From Desulfobacterales bacterium (GTDB taxonomy: Bacteria > Desulfobacterota > Desulfobacteria > Desulfobacterales > Desulfobacteraceae): a stretch of 5,563 nt of DNA. The notes beneath the pieces are model-generated. The model made no database searches, was not told the origin of the DNA, and saw nothing but the letters and a program-made list of their open reading frames with translations. Made by a program: the position numbers and the translations under genes. This document shows, piece after piece, positions 1-5,563 of this stretch (its first letter is position 1; each line of letters starts with the position of its first letter). The stretch covers positions 1-5,563 of the forward strand of contig JAKSAU010000821.1 of assembly GCA_022361535.1 (NCBI GenBank). The letters are read 5' to 3'.

Positions 1-1767
1 CTGATCGTGCTCTACAATAAGCAACGTATTGCCAATATCCCGCAAATGCTTGAGTGTTGATAGAAGTTTAATGTTATCCCTCTGATGGAGCCCGATGGAC
101 GGTTCATCAAGGATATAGAGAACACCTGTCAATTCAGAGCCCACCTGGGATGCCAGACGGATTCGCTGGGATTCCCCGCCGGAAAGGGTCGGCCCGGACC
201 GGTCCAAAGATAGATAATCCAGTCCTACATTTACCAGGAAGCCTAAACGGTCTGAAATTTCTTTGAGCAGTTCCTCGGCAATCAGCCGTTTGTTCCCTTC
301 CAAGTTTAGTCCTTTGGAAAAGGCATAGGCTTCCTTTACCGTCATTTCCGTTACATCAATGATGGATTTGCCGTTGATCATAACGTGGAGGATTTCATCT
401 TTAAGCCGCCTTCCTTTGCAGGCCGGGCATGTGGCTGCGGTCATGAAGTTGGCATAATACCGTTTCTGATGTTCAGACTGAGTATTCTGGTACCGCCGCA
501 TCAACGTGTGGATAAGCCCCTCATGGGTCCGGGTGAATTCTCCCTGGATCTTGGCCGAATTCCAATTCACCGTCATCTGTTTTGTGCGGGAACCATAGAG
601 TAGAAGATCTTTATGCTTTTTGGGCATGTCTTTCCAGGGTTTGTCAAAATCAATACCCCATTGTTCCTCCATGGCAATCAACTGGCTTCTGCCCCAGGAA
701 TTATCGTTCCTGAATCTTGGATTCTTGATAAAGTAATTTTTCCATGGCACGACCGCCCCCTGACGGATGCTCAGATTGGGGTCCGGTACCACCTTGTCCG
801 GATCCATGGCCAGAAGCGTTCCAATACCGTTGCAGTCCTGGCACATGCCAAGGGGTGAGTTAAATGAAAATATCTGGGGGGTAAGTTCAGGGTAGGCAAT
901 ACCGCAGCAGGACCGGGCCTCGCTCATTTTAAGATCTTCTCTGCCCATCATATGGACGATGAGCTGACCGCTCCCCAATTTCAACGCGGCTTCCACGGAA
1001 TCGGTTAGCCGTTCTTCAAATTTCCCGCCTGATTTAACCACAAGGCGGTCTATGACCACTTCTATATGGTGTTTTTTATTTTTAGCCAGGCTCTGGGCAT
1101 TCTCAAGATCTTGAACAACACCGTCCACACGTACCCGGGCATAACCTTCCTGCTTCAATTCTTCCAGCCGGTCCCGGTGCTCCCCTTTCCGGTTCTCTAC
1201 GATAGGGGCAAGGATAAGGATTTTTGAGCCTTCCGGCAGATCCATAATCTGGGAAACCATTGCCTGGGCATGACCCCGCCCCACTTTGCTTCCGCATTTA
1301 TAGCAATATTGTGTGCCGACTCTGGCGAACAAGACCCGCAGGTAATCGTATATCTCCGTGATGGTCCCTACGGTAGATCTTGGATTTTTGGATGCGGCCT
1401 TTTGTTCAATGGCAATGGTGGGAGAAAGTCCGCGAATGGTGTCGTACCTGGGTTTTTCCATCTGCCCGATAAACTGGCGGGCATAGGATGAAAGAGATTC
1501 CACATATCTGCGCTGCCCTTCTGCAAAGATGGTGTCAAACGCAAGACTGGATTTACCGGATCCTGATACGCCCGTTACCACGACCAGGCGTTTTTTCGGA
1601 ATTTCTACATCTATATTTTTAAGGTTATGTTCCTTAGCACCCCGAACTATTATCCGGTCCAGTTCCTTAGTCCGGTTTTGATCCGGCAAGGGGCTAAAGG
1701 GCACCAAAGGTGCGTTTTCTTCAAAATTATCTTTTATCTCTGCAATGACAGCGGGATTATTTTTCAT
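1..1767 (-). CDS. uvrA: UvrA, excinuclease ABC subunit A (N-terminal 589 residues, cut by window edge)
   Basis: UvrA is the ATP-dependent damage sensor of nucleotide excision repair; in the cytoplasm it dimerises and loads UvrB onto damaged DNA. Seen here: Walker A GVSGSGKS at residues 66-73, the Q-loop region SPTIAIEQK at 115-123, a CYKC pair at 155-158, the UvrB-binding/insertion region, a zinc-module region with Cys287, Cys288, Cys309 and Cys312, CPAC at 447-450, the ABC signature LSGGESQR at 528-535, Walker B YILDEP at 551-556 and the switch-His segment VEHDQ at the edge. Family proteins have about 940 residues, so the second ATPase domain lies beyond position 1. The ATG at 1767-1765 has AGGA five bases upstream and an in-frame TGA 11 codons further up. 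That start gives an N-terminal extension of about 36 residues before the usual first strand (LDRIIVRGAKEHNLKNI). The transcript probably begins at its own promoter in the preceding gap. Confidence 0.97.
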   Translation of the reverse strand, partial: MKNNPAVIAEIKDNFEENAPLVPFSPLPDQNRTKELDRIIVRGAKEHNLKNIDVEIPKKRLVVVTGVSGSGKSSLAFDTIFAEGQRRYVESLSSYARQFIGQMEKPRYDTIRGLSPTIAIEQKAASKNPRSTVGTITEIYDYLRVLFARVGTQYCYKCGSKVGRGHAQAMVSQIMDLPEGSKILILAPIVENRKGEHRDRLEELKQEGYARVRVDGVVQDLENAQSLAKNKKHHIEVVIDRLVVKSGGKFEERLTDSVEAALKLGSGQLIVHMMGREDLKMSEARSCCGIAYPELTPQIFSFNSPLGMCQDCNGIGTLLAMDPDKVVPDPNLSIRQGAVVPWKNYFIKNPRFRNDNSWGRSQLIAMEEQWGIDFDKPWKDMPKKHKDLLLYGSRTKQMTVNWNSAKIQGEFTRTHEGLIHTLMRRYQNTQSEHQKRYYANFMTAATCPACKGRRLKDEILHVMINGKSIIDVTEMTVKEAYAFSKGLNLEGNKRLIAEELLKEISDRLGFLVNVGLDYLSLDRSGPTLSGGESQRIRLASQVGSELTGVLYILDEPSIGLHQRDNIKLLSTLKHLRDIGNTLLIVEHDQ

Positions 1768-1772
1768 GATCG

Positions 1773-1776
1773 TCCT
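1773..1776 (-). promoter_or_regulatory. Ribosome binding site of uvrA
   Basis: On the minus strand TTAGGA is followed by five bases (CGATC) and then ATG. It supports the upstream ATG rather than a GTG or TTG inside the N-terminal extension. Confidence 0.6.
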
Positions 1777-1807
1777 AAGGGTAATTTCAAATTCAAGTCA
1801 CCCAACA

Positions 1808-1835
1808 ATCATAATCACCGGCTGCCAAAAGTAAA
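1808..1835 (-). promoter_or_regulatory. Candidate sigma-70-type promoter of uvrA
   Basis: Read on the minus strand, TTTACT (1835-1830, four of six matches to TTGACA) is followed by a 16-base spacer and TATGAT (1813-1808, five of six matches to TATAAT). Transcription would start near 1801, giving a leader of about 34 bases that carries the ribosome binding site. The -35 box sits directly against the perfect hairpin at 1836-1862. I saw no obvious LexA-type palindrome overlapping it, so SOS control is not supported by eye. The call rests on consensus matching alone. Confidence 0.4.
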
Positions 1836-1862
1836 GATCCGCCAGAAAGCCTTGGGCGGATC
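1827..1862 (-). terminator. Candidate intrinsic terminator ahead of uvrA
   Basis: On the minus strand a perfect 8-bp stem GATCCGCC/GGCGGATC (1862-1855 and 1843-1836) encloses an 11-base loop and is followed by TTTACTTTT (1835-1827). Six of the eight stem pairs are G-C. It lies about 295 bases after the hydrolase stop codon and would end the catabolic transcript before uvrA. The T-tract is interrupted by AC, and the site could instead be an operator because it abuts the putative -35 box. Confidence 0.5.
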
Positions 1863-1955
1863 AAACAATTCACAAGCAAAAAAATATTTATTGACAGGCC
1901 TTCTCATGTAAGGGGTTCTTAAAATATGTTTTTTTAATACGGATAGATTAATTGT

Positions 1956-1985
1956 CGGTAACACCCTCAAATGAAGGTGTTGCCG
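1956..1985. repeat. 30-base imperfect inverted repeat (hairpin 1)
   Basis: Arms 1956-1965 (CGGTAACACC) and 1976-1985 (GGTGTTGCCG) pair over 10 positions with one T·G pair (1959/1982). After one mismatch (1966/1975) two more pairs close an AAAT loop at 1969-1972. No T-tract follows on either strand, so it is a poor terminator. Read as plus-strand RNA the odd pair is a U·G wobble; on the minus strand it would be an A·C mismatch. It could be an operator, a structured RNA element or part of a small mobile repeat. Confidence 0.8.
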
Positions 1986-1997
1986 TATGAGCACTTA

Positions 1998-2077
1998 GGC
2001 TCGTTTATTCTAAGAAGACGGCATCAGGTGGATTTTTTACAGAAAATTCGGCAGCCGCTTCTTAGAATAAACGGGCC
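1998..2077. repeat. 80-base long hairpin with 20-bp arms (hairpin 2)
   Basis: Arms 1998-2017 and 2058-2077 pair over 20 positions, 16 of them (2002-2017 with 2058-2073) without any mismatch and one T·G pair at 2001/2074. A single bulged A (2018) separates a further 4-bp stem (2019-2022 with 2054-2057). An apical stem (2029-2036 with 2043-2050, two T·G pairs) closes a six-base TTACAG loop, so almost the whole element folds. There is no U-tract at its end on either strand, and I see no clear target-site duplication beside it. It lies 80 bases after the hydrolase stop. It may be a small non-autonomous mobile element, a processing or stability hairpin for the operon mRNA, or an unrecognised RNA. 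Confidence 0.85.
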
Positions 2078-2156
2078 GGTATTAGTATATGGGCTGCCCT
2101 TGTTCACCAGGCCAATCGGAAACATAGTTAAAAAACACTATAACCTGCCGCAAGGA

Positions 2157-3116
2157 TTATGAACTCTTTTCTTCAAGCGCCTGTTGGACCTTTTGATAGT
2201 CTTCAACACATCCAAAATCTGCCCGCTCCACTTTCAGGGCCGTTTGGATATCGATATTCTTTAGTATCAGTAACTCTTCCTCCAGGTCAGACCCTAATAT
2301 TAAATTGATGCCAGACGGTGACCAGATACCGGATCTTCCACAATACGCTGTGTTTGGTTTGGCATGAGGGCCGATCCCGTTGGCAGCCAAAATCCAGATC
2401 TGATATTGCGTGGCAAGTGCTGGCAGAAGGATCTCCCACTGCCTATGATAAAACTCGCTATCATGAATTCCCATTCCGGAATATGCTCGTACCCCTTGGC
2501 GCCGCCAGGCTGCGGGCACCACTAGGATATCGATACCCCGGTTATAAACCAGGTCAGTCAGGGGCTGAGGAAAACAGATATCATAGCAGGTGAGGAACCC
2601 CATCCGTCCCCATTGGGTGTCCAGAACAAGAAAATCATCCAGCCCTGAAACAATGTGTTCTTTCTCGGCCCCTGGCAAAAACTTCTTTTTATAAGTCTGG
2701 TCATGGGACAGGGAGGCACCCGAACTGTCCATGACCAGCGTGGTATTGTAAAACTTCCCAGAGCCGTCAGGCACCGGCCCGTTTACAACCACATATTTTA
2801 GAGTATCATTAATATATGGCCGAACTTTTTCTTCTAACCAGGGCAGAATGCGGTCCAGTGTAGCATCAGCCATATGAGCGGCACACCGCTCCCTGTCGTC
2901 CCAGAACGCTCCGGACAAACCGTATTCCGGAAACAGTGCAAGATTTACCCCTTCGGCTGAAAAAATATCCAAGGCGTCAATCATTCTCTCCTGGTTAGCG
3001 AATAAATGGCCGGTTTGGGGACAGATATTGGCTATGCCTGCAGTAAACCCTTCATTTTTATCTGGTAATCCATATTCTTCACTTGAATACCATTTTTTGT
3101 TCAGTTTAAACGCCAT
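2157..3116 (-). CDS. Nitrilase-superfamily carbon-nitrogen hydrolase, 319 residues
   Basis: Members of this superfamily hydrolyse non-peptide C-N bonds (nitriles, amides, carbamoyl groups) through a Glu-Lys-Cys catalytic triad in the cytoplasm. All three residues are recognisable: Glu64 in FPEYGLSG, Lys144 in TYKKKFLPG (aligned to the usual Y-x-K-x-H-L motif, with Phe where His is common) and Cys177 in LTCYDICFP. VVPAAWRRQG and the ILAANGIGP strand also fit. The length is normal. About 24 residues precede the first strand (TAGIANICPQTG). The ATG is three bases after the TAG of the MmgE/PrpD gene and in the same frame, with only a weak purine run (GAGATAGAG) as ribosome binding site, so translation is probably coupled. 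The gene ends with TAA. The substrate cannot be read from sequence; the neighbours suggest an amide or nitrile intermediate of methylated-amine breakdown, as inference. Confidence 0.93.
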   Translation of the reverse strand: MAFKLNKKWYSSEEYGLPDKNEGFTAGIANICPQTGHLFANQERMIDALDIFSAEGVNLALFPEYGLSGAFWDDRERCAAHMADATLDRILPWLEEKVRPYINDTLKYVVVNGPVPDGSGKFYNTTLVMDSSGASLSHDQTYKKKFLPGAEKEHIVSGLDDFLVLDTQWGRMGFLTCYDICFPQPLTDLVYNRGIDILVVPAAWRRQGVRAYSGMGIHDSEFYHRQWEILLPALATQYQIWILAANGIGPHAKPNTAYCGRSGIWSPSGINLILGSDLEEELLILKNIDIQTALKVERADFGCVEDYQKVQQALEEKSS

Positions 3117-3119
3117 TCT

Positions 3120-4436
3120 CTATCTCATGCAAAGGCTAAAAAACTCATCCAGATCGTTAGCCTGGTCAAGACTAAAAATAGTTTCACCAAGACGATCTGC
3201 CTTTCCTTTTCCTAGAACAGGTTCTACCAACCAATTAAACTTATTCTCCAGTTCATTGTCAGACGGCGGACAAGTTGCCTCCCAACGAGCTCCCATCACC
3301 CCGGAATTATATACTTGACCATCATGGGTGGCAATCTCTACTTCTGACTCTGCCTTCGCAGGGAAATTTTCCTGGAACCGTTGCTGAGCCACAATAGCAA
3401 CTTTATCCATGGTCGCCCTGATTTCCGCATCCAAAAGTCTTGGCGGCAAATTCTGAGCAGGTCCCACTTCTCCGTCCAGGAGTGCCGCAGCAATGGGAAA
3501 TGCGATATTATATTGGGCCTGTTCTGTATTTTCAGGGTAAGCGGTGCTCAGTGCGGCACTCTCTTTAAAGGTATAAACCGTTATGGTTTTAATTTCGCCA
3601 GGCAGAATACCGTTCTCTTCTACCAATTTCAGGACACCGTCTATCCCGGGCTGCGCCCAGCGGCAAGCAGAATAGGGCTTGAAATAAAGATTGAGGGTTT
3701 CCCAAGTTTTGCCAAGAGATTGGACCCATTCAGGTTCAGGGGTGTCATCAAACAACGGGTTAATTCCGGTAAACCCTTTTTCAGCCATGATTGCCGACAT
3801 AACCGCCACCATACACCCCCAGCCGATACTGTCTTTACCCATGCCGGGCACCTCAATGCATTTCATCATAGGCGCAATGGGAGCATGATATTCAGCTGCA
3901 CCAAGAGCATGTTGCAGGATGTCTTTGTCCAGGCATAATAGTTTTCCGGCAACAGCCGCACCTGCAATGGCACCCCAGGATCCTGAAGAATGATACGTCT
4001 CATAGGTGGCATGACGAATCTTTCCGGCCCGGGTGCCAATTTCATACCCTACAACGAGTGCCGTAAGCAGATCTTTTCCAGAAGAGTTTGCTAATTGAGA
4101 GGCAGTCAGAGCCGGAGGAAGCACACAGGCTCCAGGATGCCCCATAGTAGGGCGGTAGCCGTCATCAATATCCAGGGCATTGCCTGCAAACCCGTTGGCA
4201 AGGGCTGCGCCAGTTGCTGATACACGGGTACCGGAAACGAGGATCTGGGCATGATCTCCGGGAAATTGATCTTTCGCCAGATTTTCCATCAGTTCCCCCA
4301 CTGGCGTGTTGTGGCCTGCTATCAATGCACCTAAGGCATCCAACAGACATCGTTTGGCCTGATGCTGCACCTCATAAGGCAACCTTTCCCAGCACGTATC
4401 TTGAATAAAACCAAGCGCTTGGTTATTGTAATTCAA
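3120..4436 (-). CDS. MmgE/PrpD-family protein (2-methylcitrate dehydratase-like), 438 residues, TTG start
   Basis: The family includes 2-methylcitrate dehydratase, cis-aconitate decarboxylase and iminodisuccinate epimerase, all acting on small carboxylic acids without a metal cofactor. Family features seen: LLDALGALIAG at 31-41, the NGFAGNALDIDDGY segment at 81-94 with Asp91/Asp92, HPGACVLPPAL at 100-110 with His100, GKDSIGWG at 200-207 with Lys201, FKPYSACRW at 252-260 with Lys253, and AQYNIAFPIAAALL at 307-320. These correspond by eye to the active-site regions known in cis-aconitate decarboxylase. Length is slightly below the usual 450-480. The first codon is TTG at 4436-4434, preceded by GGGAGG at six bases and by an in-frame TAA at 4454-4452, so no longer start exists. 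It stops at TAG. It follows the corrinoid-protein gene by 40 bases. The reaction is unknown: dehydratase, decarboxylase, isomerase or epimerase are all possible. Confidence 0.93.
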   Translation of the reverse strand: MNYNNQALGFIQDTCWERLPYEVQHQAKRCLLDALGALIAGHNTPVGELMENLAKDQFPGDHAQILVSGTRVSATGAALANGFAGNALDIDDGYRPTMGHPGACVLPPALTASQLANSSGKDLLTALVVGYEIGTRAGKIRHATYETYHSSGSWGAIAGAAVAGKLLCLDKDILQHALGAAEYHAPIAPMMKCIEVPGMGKDSIGWGCMVAVMSAIMAEKGFTGINPLFDDTPEPEWVQSLGKTWETLNLYFKPYSACRWAQPGIDGVLKLVEENGILPGEIKTITVYTFKESAALSTAYPENTEQAQYNIAFPIAAALLDGEVGPAQNLPPRLLDAEIRATMDKVAIVAQQRFQENFPAKAESEVEIATHDGQVYNSGVMGARWEATCPPSDNELENKFNWLVEPVLGKGKADRLGETIFSLDQANDLDEFFSLCMR

Positions 4437-4448
4437 AACCCGCCTCCC
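4437..4448 (-). promoter_or_regulatory. Strong ribosome binding site that fixes a TTG start
   Basis: GGGAGG (4448-4443) followed by CGGGTT and then TTG at 4436 is a near-ideal Shine-Dalgarno sequence at six-base spacing. No ATG or GTG lies nearby in frame, and a TAA closes the frame just upstream. Confidence 0.8.
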
Positions 4449-4476
4449 AAATTATTTTAACAGATTCTTTTTATTA

Positions 4477-5109
4477 TCATGCCACCAGGGCTTTGGCCTG
4501 TTTAGCTGCAGAGCCTGCATCAGGGGCAAAGGCATCAGCCCCAATTTCATCGGCAAACGCTTGGGTAACCGGTGCGCCGCCGACCATAATCTTCACCTGG
4601 TCTCTTAAACCACTTTCAATTACTGCATCTACTGTCTGCTTCATCATCGGCATTGTGGTCGTCAAAAGGGCAGACAGGCAAAGAATATCTGCATTATTTT
4701 CTCGTATGGCCTCAATAAAGGATTCAGGAGTGATATCCACCCCAAGGTTATGGACCGTAAGGCCTGCACTTTCCATCATCATGGCTACAAGATTCTTCCC
4801 GATATCATGCAAATCACCCTGGACCGTGCCGATAATCACCCGGCCTTTGTCCGAGGTACCGTCTTCCCCAAGCAGGGGTTTGAGGATATCCACGCCATTG
4901 GACATGGCCTGGGCTGCCATAAGGACTTCAGGGATAAACATTTCCCCGTTTTCCATGCGTTCACCTACAATATCCATAGCAGCAATTAACCCCTGGTTCA
5001 AAATATCGGCCGGTGCAGCCCCATCTTCCAGGGCTTTTTTGATCAAATCGATCAGATGATTGTCGTCAAGGCTGACCAGGCATTCTCTGATGGTGTGAAA
5101 GTCTGTCAT
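4477..5109 (-). CDS. MttC-like corrinoid (cobalamin-binding) methyl-carrier protein, 210 residues
   Basis: This is the soluble corrinoid shuttle of methylamine-type methyltransferase systems: it accepts a methyl group from the MttB-family partner on its Co(I) and hands it to a second methyltransferase. An N-terminal helical cap (about 1-87, with GERMENGEMFIPEVLMAAQAM at 49-69) is followed by a Rossmann-like B12 domain. The base-off motif is complete: D-L-H-D-I-G at 99-104 with His101 as lower cobalt ligand, S-A-L at 146-148 and VGG at 176-178. Length matches the family. The ATG at 5109 is chosen because AAGGAG stands six bases ahead of it. An ATG at 5214 would extend the protein 35 residues into the upstream gene in another frame and has no family similarity. 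The end carries tandem in-frame stops TGA-TAA-TAA. Ten bases separate it from the MttB-family stop. Reductive activation of the cobalt by a RamA-like protein would be needed and is not in the window. Confidence 0.95.
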   Translation of the reverse strand: MTDFHTIRECLVSLDDNHLIDLIKKALEDGAAPADILNQGLIAAMDIVGERMENGEMFIPEVLMAAQAMSNGVDILKPLLGEDGTSDKGRVIIGTVQGDLHDIGKNLVAMMMESAGLTVHNLGVDITPESFIEAIRENNADILCLSALLTTTMPMMKQTVDAVIESGLRDQVKIMVGGAPVTQAFADEIGADAFAPDAGSAAKQAKALVA

Positions 5110-5121
5110 GATGCACTCCTT
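5110..5121 (-). promoter_or_regulatory. Ribosome binding site of the corrinoid-protein gene, overlapping the upstream stop codon
   Basis: AAGGAG (5121-5116) shares its first two bases with the TAA stop (5122-5120) of the MttB-family gene and stands six bases before ATG 5109. This decides the start and suggests coupled translation of the two partner proteins. Confidence 0.75.
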
Positions 5122-5563
5122 ATGCTGGCAGGATAATGTTATAGTTTTCCCGGATGGCCTGATCCACGTCTGCGGGAATATAGGATTTGTTATTTTCCAA
5201 CAGTTTTTTGGCAATTTTCAATGCCCGCTGGCGGGCGTCCAAAGACCCTTCGGTCTCCCATTTATCCCGGCTTTTCCGGTCAGTCACCCCGTTGGAATTG
5301 TAGTACTCGCTGCGGATGTGCTTCATGGTATGGGGAGCGGTCATAAAATTCCCGCCAGGGCCCACGGAGTCGATAACTTCCATGGCCAGATGCTCCTCGT
5401 CCACGTCTATGCCTTTGAGAACCTTGCAGGCATTTCCTATTATCTCATCATCAATGACAAACTGCTCGTGTGCCACGGCCAGCATAGATTCAAGCATCCC
5501 AGCGGCATGGTGAATATAGTTGGAGCCTCCCATGGCATTAAGTACTGCCGTAAAGGCTTTTTC
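5120..5563 (-). CDS. MttB-family (trimethylamine methyltransferase family) protein, C-terminal 147 residues
   Basis: Proteins of this family take a methyl group from a tertiary or quaternary amine and place it on a cognate corrinoid protein, here almost certainly the adjacent downstream one. The window holds the end of the TIM-barrel. Recognisable family segments, numbered within the fragment, are EKAFTAVLNAMGGSN at 1-15, HHAAGMLESML at 18-28, FVIDDEIIG at 35-43, the GIDVDEEHLAMEVI region at 51-64, VGPGGNFMTAPHTMKHIRSE at 67-86 and DRKSRDKWETEGS at 95-107. Full-length members have about 480-500 residues, so roughly two thirds lies past the right edge, including the position that is pyrrolysine in true trimethylamine methyltransferases. 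It is therefore not possible to tell trimethylamine from other substrates such as glycine betaine, proline betaine or carnitine. It ends with TAA, ten bases before the next start. Confidence 0.93.
   Translation of the reverse strand, partial: EKAFTAVLNAMGGSNYIHHAAGMLESMLAVAHEQFVIDDEIIGNACKVLKGIDVDEEHLAMEVIDSVGPGGNFMTAPHTMKHIRSEYYNSNGVTDRKSRDKWETEGSLDARQRALKIAKKLLENNKSYIPADVDQAIRENYNIILPA

Larger units (their letters stand above)
1768..2156. other. Intergenic region without a supportable gene, rich in inverted repeats
   Basis: These 389 bases separate the hydrolase gene from uvrA. Apart from the terminator and promoter candidates and the two hairpins listed separately, the stretch 1863-1955 is A/T-rich and shows no gene. 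It contains a TTGACA at 1891-1896 on the plus strand, but no matching -10 box at normal spacing. A 63-codon plus-strand frame at 1971-2162 exists, but it runs through both hairpins and overlaps the hydrolase end, has no ribosome binding site I can see, and resembles no family I recognise. Confidence 0.7.

Noticed and set aside
1627..1911. 94-codon plus-strand frame over the uvrA start and gap
   Set aside because: Covers the uvrA N-terminal codons in antisense, crosses the terminator-like hairpin and uvrA promoter, and has no family similarity.
1891..1925. Plus-strand promoter with TTGACA at 1891 and TAAAAT at 1920
   Set aside because: The spacer would be 23 bases, well outside the working range, and no gene follows on that strand.
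1998..2077. Integron attC site or Rho-independent terminator
   Set aside because: No attC core sequences at the ends and no integrase; no U-tract after the stem on either strand.
2081..2156. Continuation of the hydrolase reading frame after its TAA as a decayed C-terminal extension
   Set aside because: The frame stays open for only about two dozen codons, and the protein is already of normal length for the superfamily.
1971..2162. 63-codon plus-strand frame in the intergenic region
   Set aside because: It reads through both hairpins, overlaps the end of the hydrolase gene, shows no ribosome binding site and no recognisable family.
3381..3938. 185-codon plus-strand frame opposite the MmgE/PrpD gene
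   Set aside because: Antisense shadow of a complete, recognisable gene.
4493..5059. 188-codon plus-strand frame opposite the corrinoid-protein gene
   Set aside because: Antisense shadow of a clear B12-binding protein with intact motifs; no ribosome binding site or family resemblance.
5110..5214. Upstream ATG (5214) as start of the corrinoid protein
   Set aside because: It adds 35 residues translated from the MttB-family gene in another frame; the ATG at 5109 has AAGGAG at proper spacing and matches the family N-terminus.

Overview
The window is a bacterial chromosomal segment in which every supportable gene lies on the minus strand, so it reads from the right edge to the left. Base composition is near balanced. 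An MttB-type methyltransferase beside its corrinoid protein, together with the style of the UvrA protein, suggests an anaerobic, corrinoid-using bacterium. A sulfate-reducing Desulfobacterota lineage is my best guess, by inference only; no marker gene in the window settles it.

Right part (5563 down to 2157): a tightly packed four-gene run, probably one transcript. In transcription order it holds the C-terminal 147 residues of an MttB-family (trimethylamine methyltransferase family) protein cut by the window edge, a 210-residue MttC-like cobalamin-binding protein, a 438-residue MmgE/PrpD-family protein that starts at TTG, and a 319-residue nitrilase-superfamily carbon-nitrogen hydrolase. The first two form a standard pair: the methyltransferase demethylates a methylated amine and passes the methyl group to the cobalt of the corrinoid protein. 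The last two look like carbon-skeleton and amide/nitrile steps. The run therefore resembles a catabolic module for an N-methylated compound whose identity is unknown. The MmgE/PrpD gene stops at an amber TAG and the hydrolase ATG follows in the same frame three bases later.

Middle part (2156 to 1768): 389 bases with no convincing gene. It holds three inverted repeats: a large 80-base hairpin, a 30-base hairpin, and a perfect 8-bp hairpin with a T-rich tail that looks like a terminator on the minus strand. The tail of the last one overlaps the -35 box of a plausible uvrA promoter.

Left part (1767 to 1): the N-terminal 589 residues of UvrA, the damage-recognition ATPase of nucleotide excision repair, cut by the left edge just after its first nucleotide-binding domain. 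It appears functionally unrelated to the catabolic genes.
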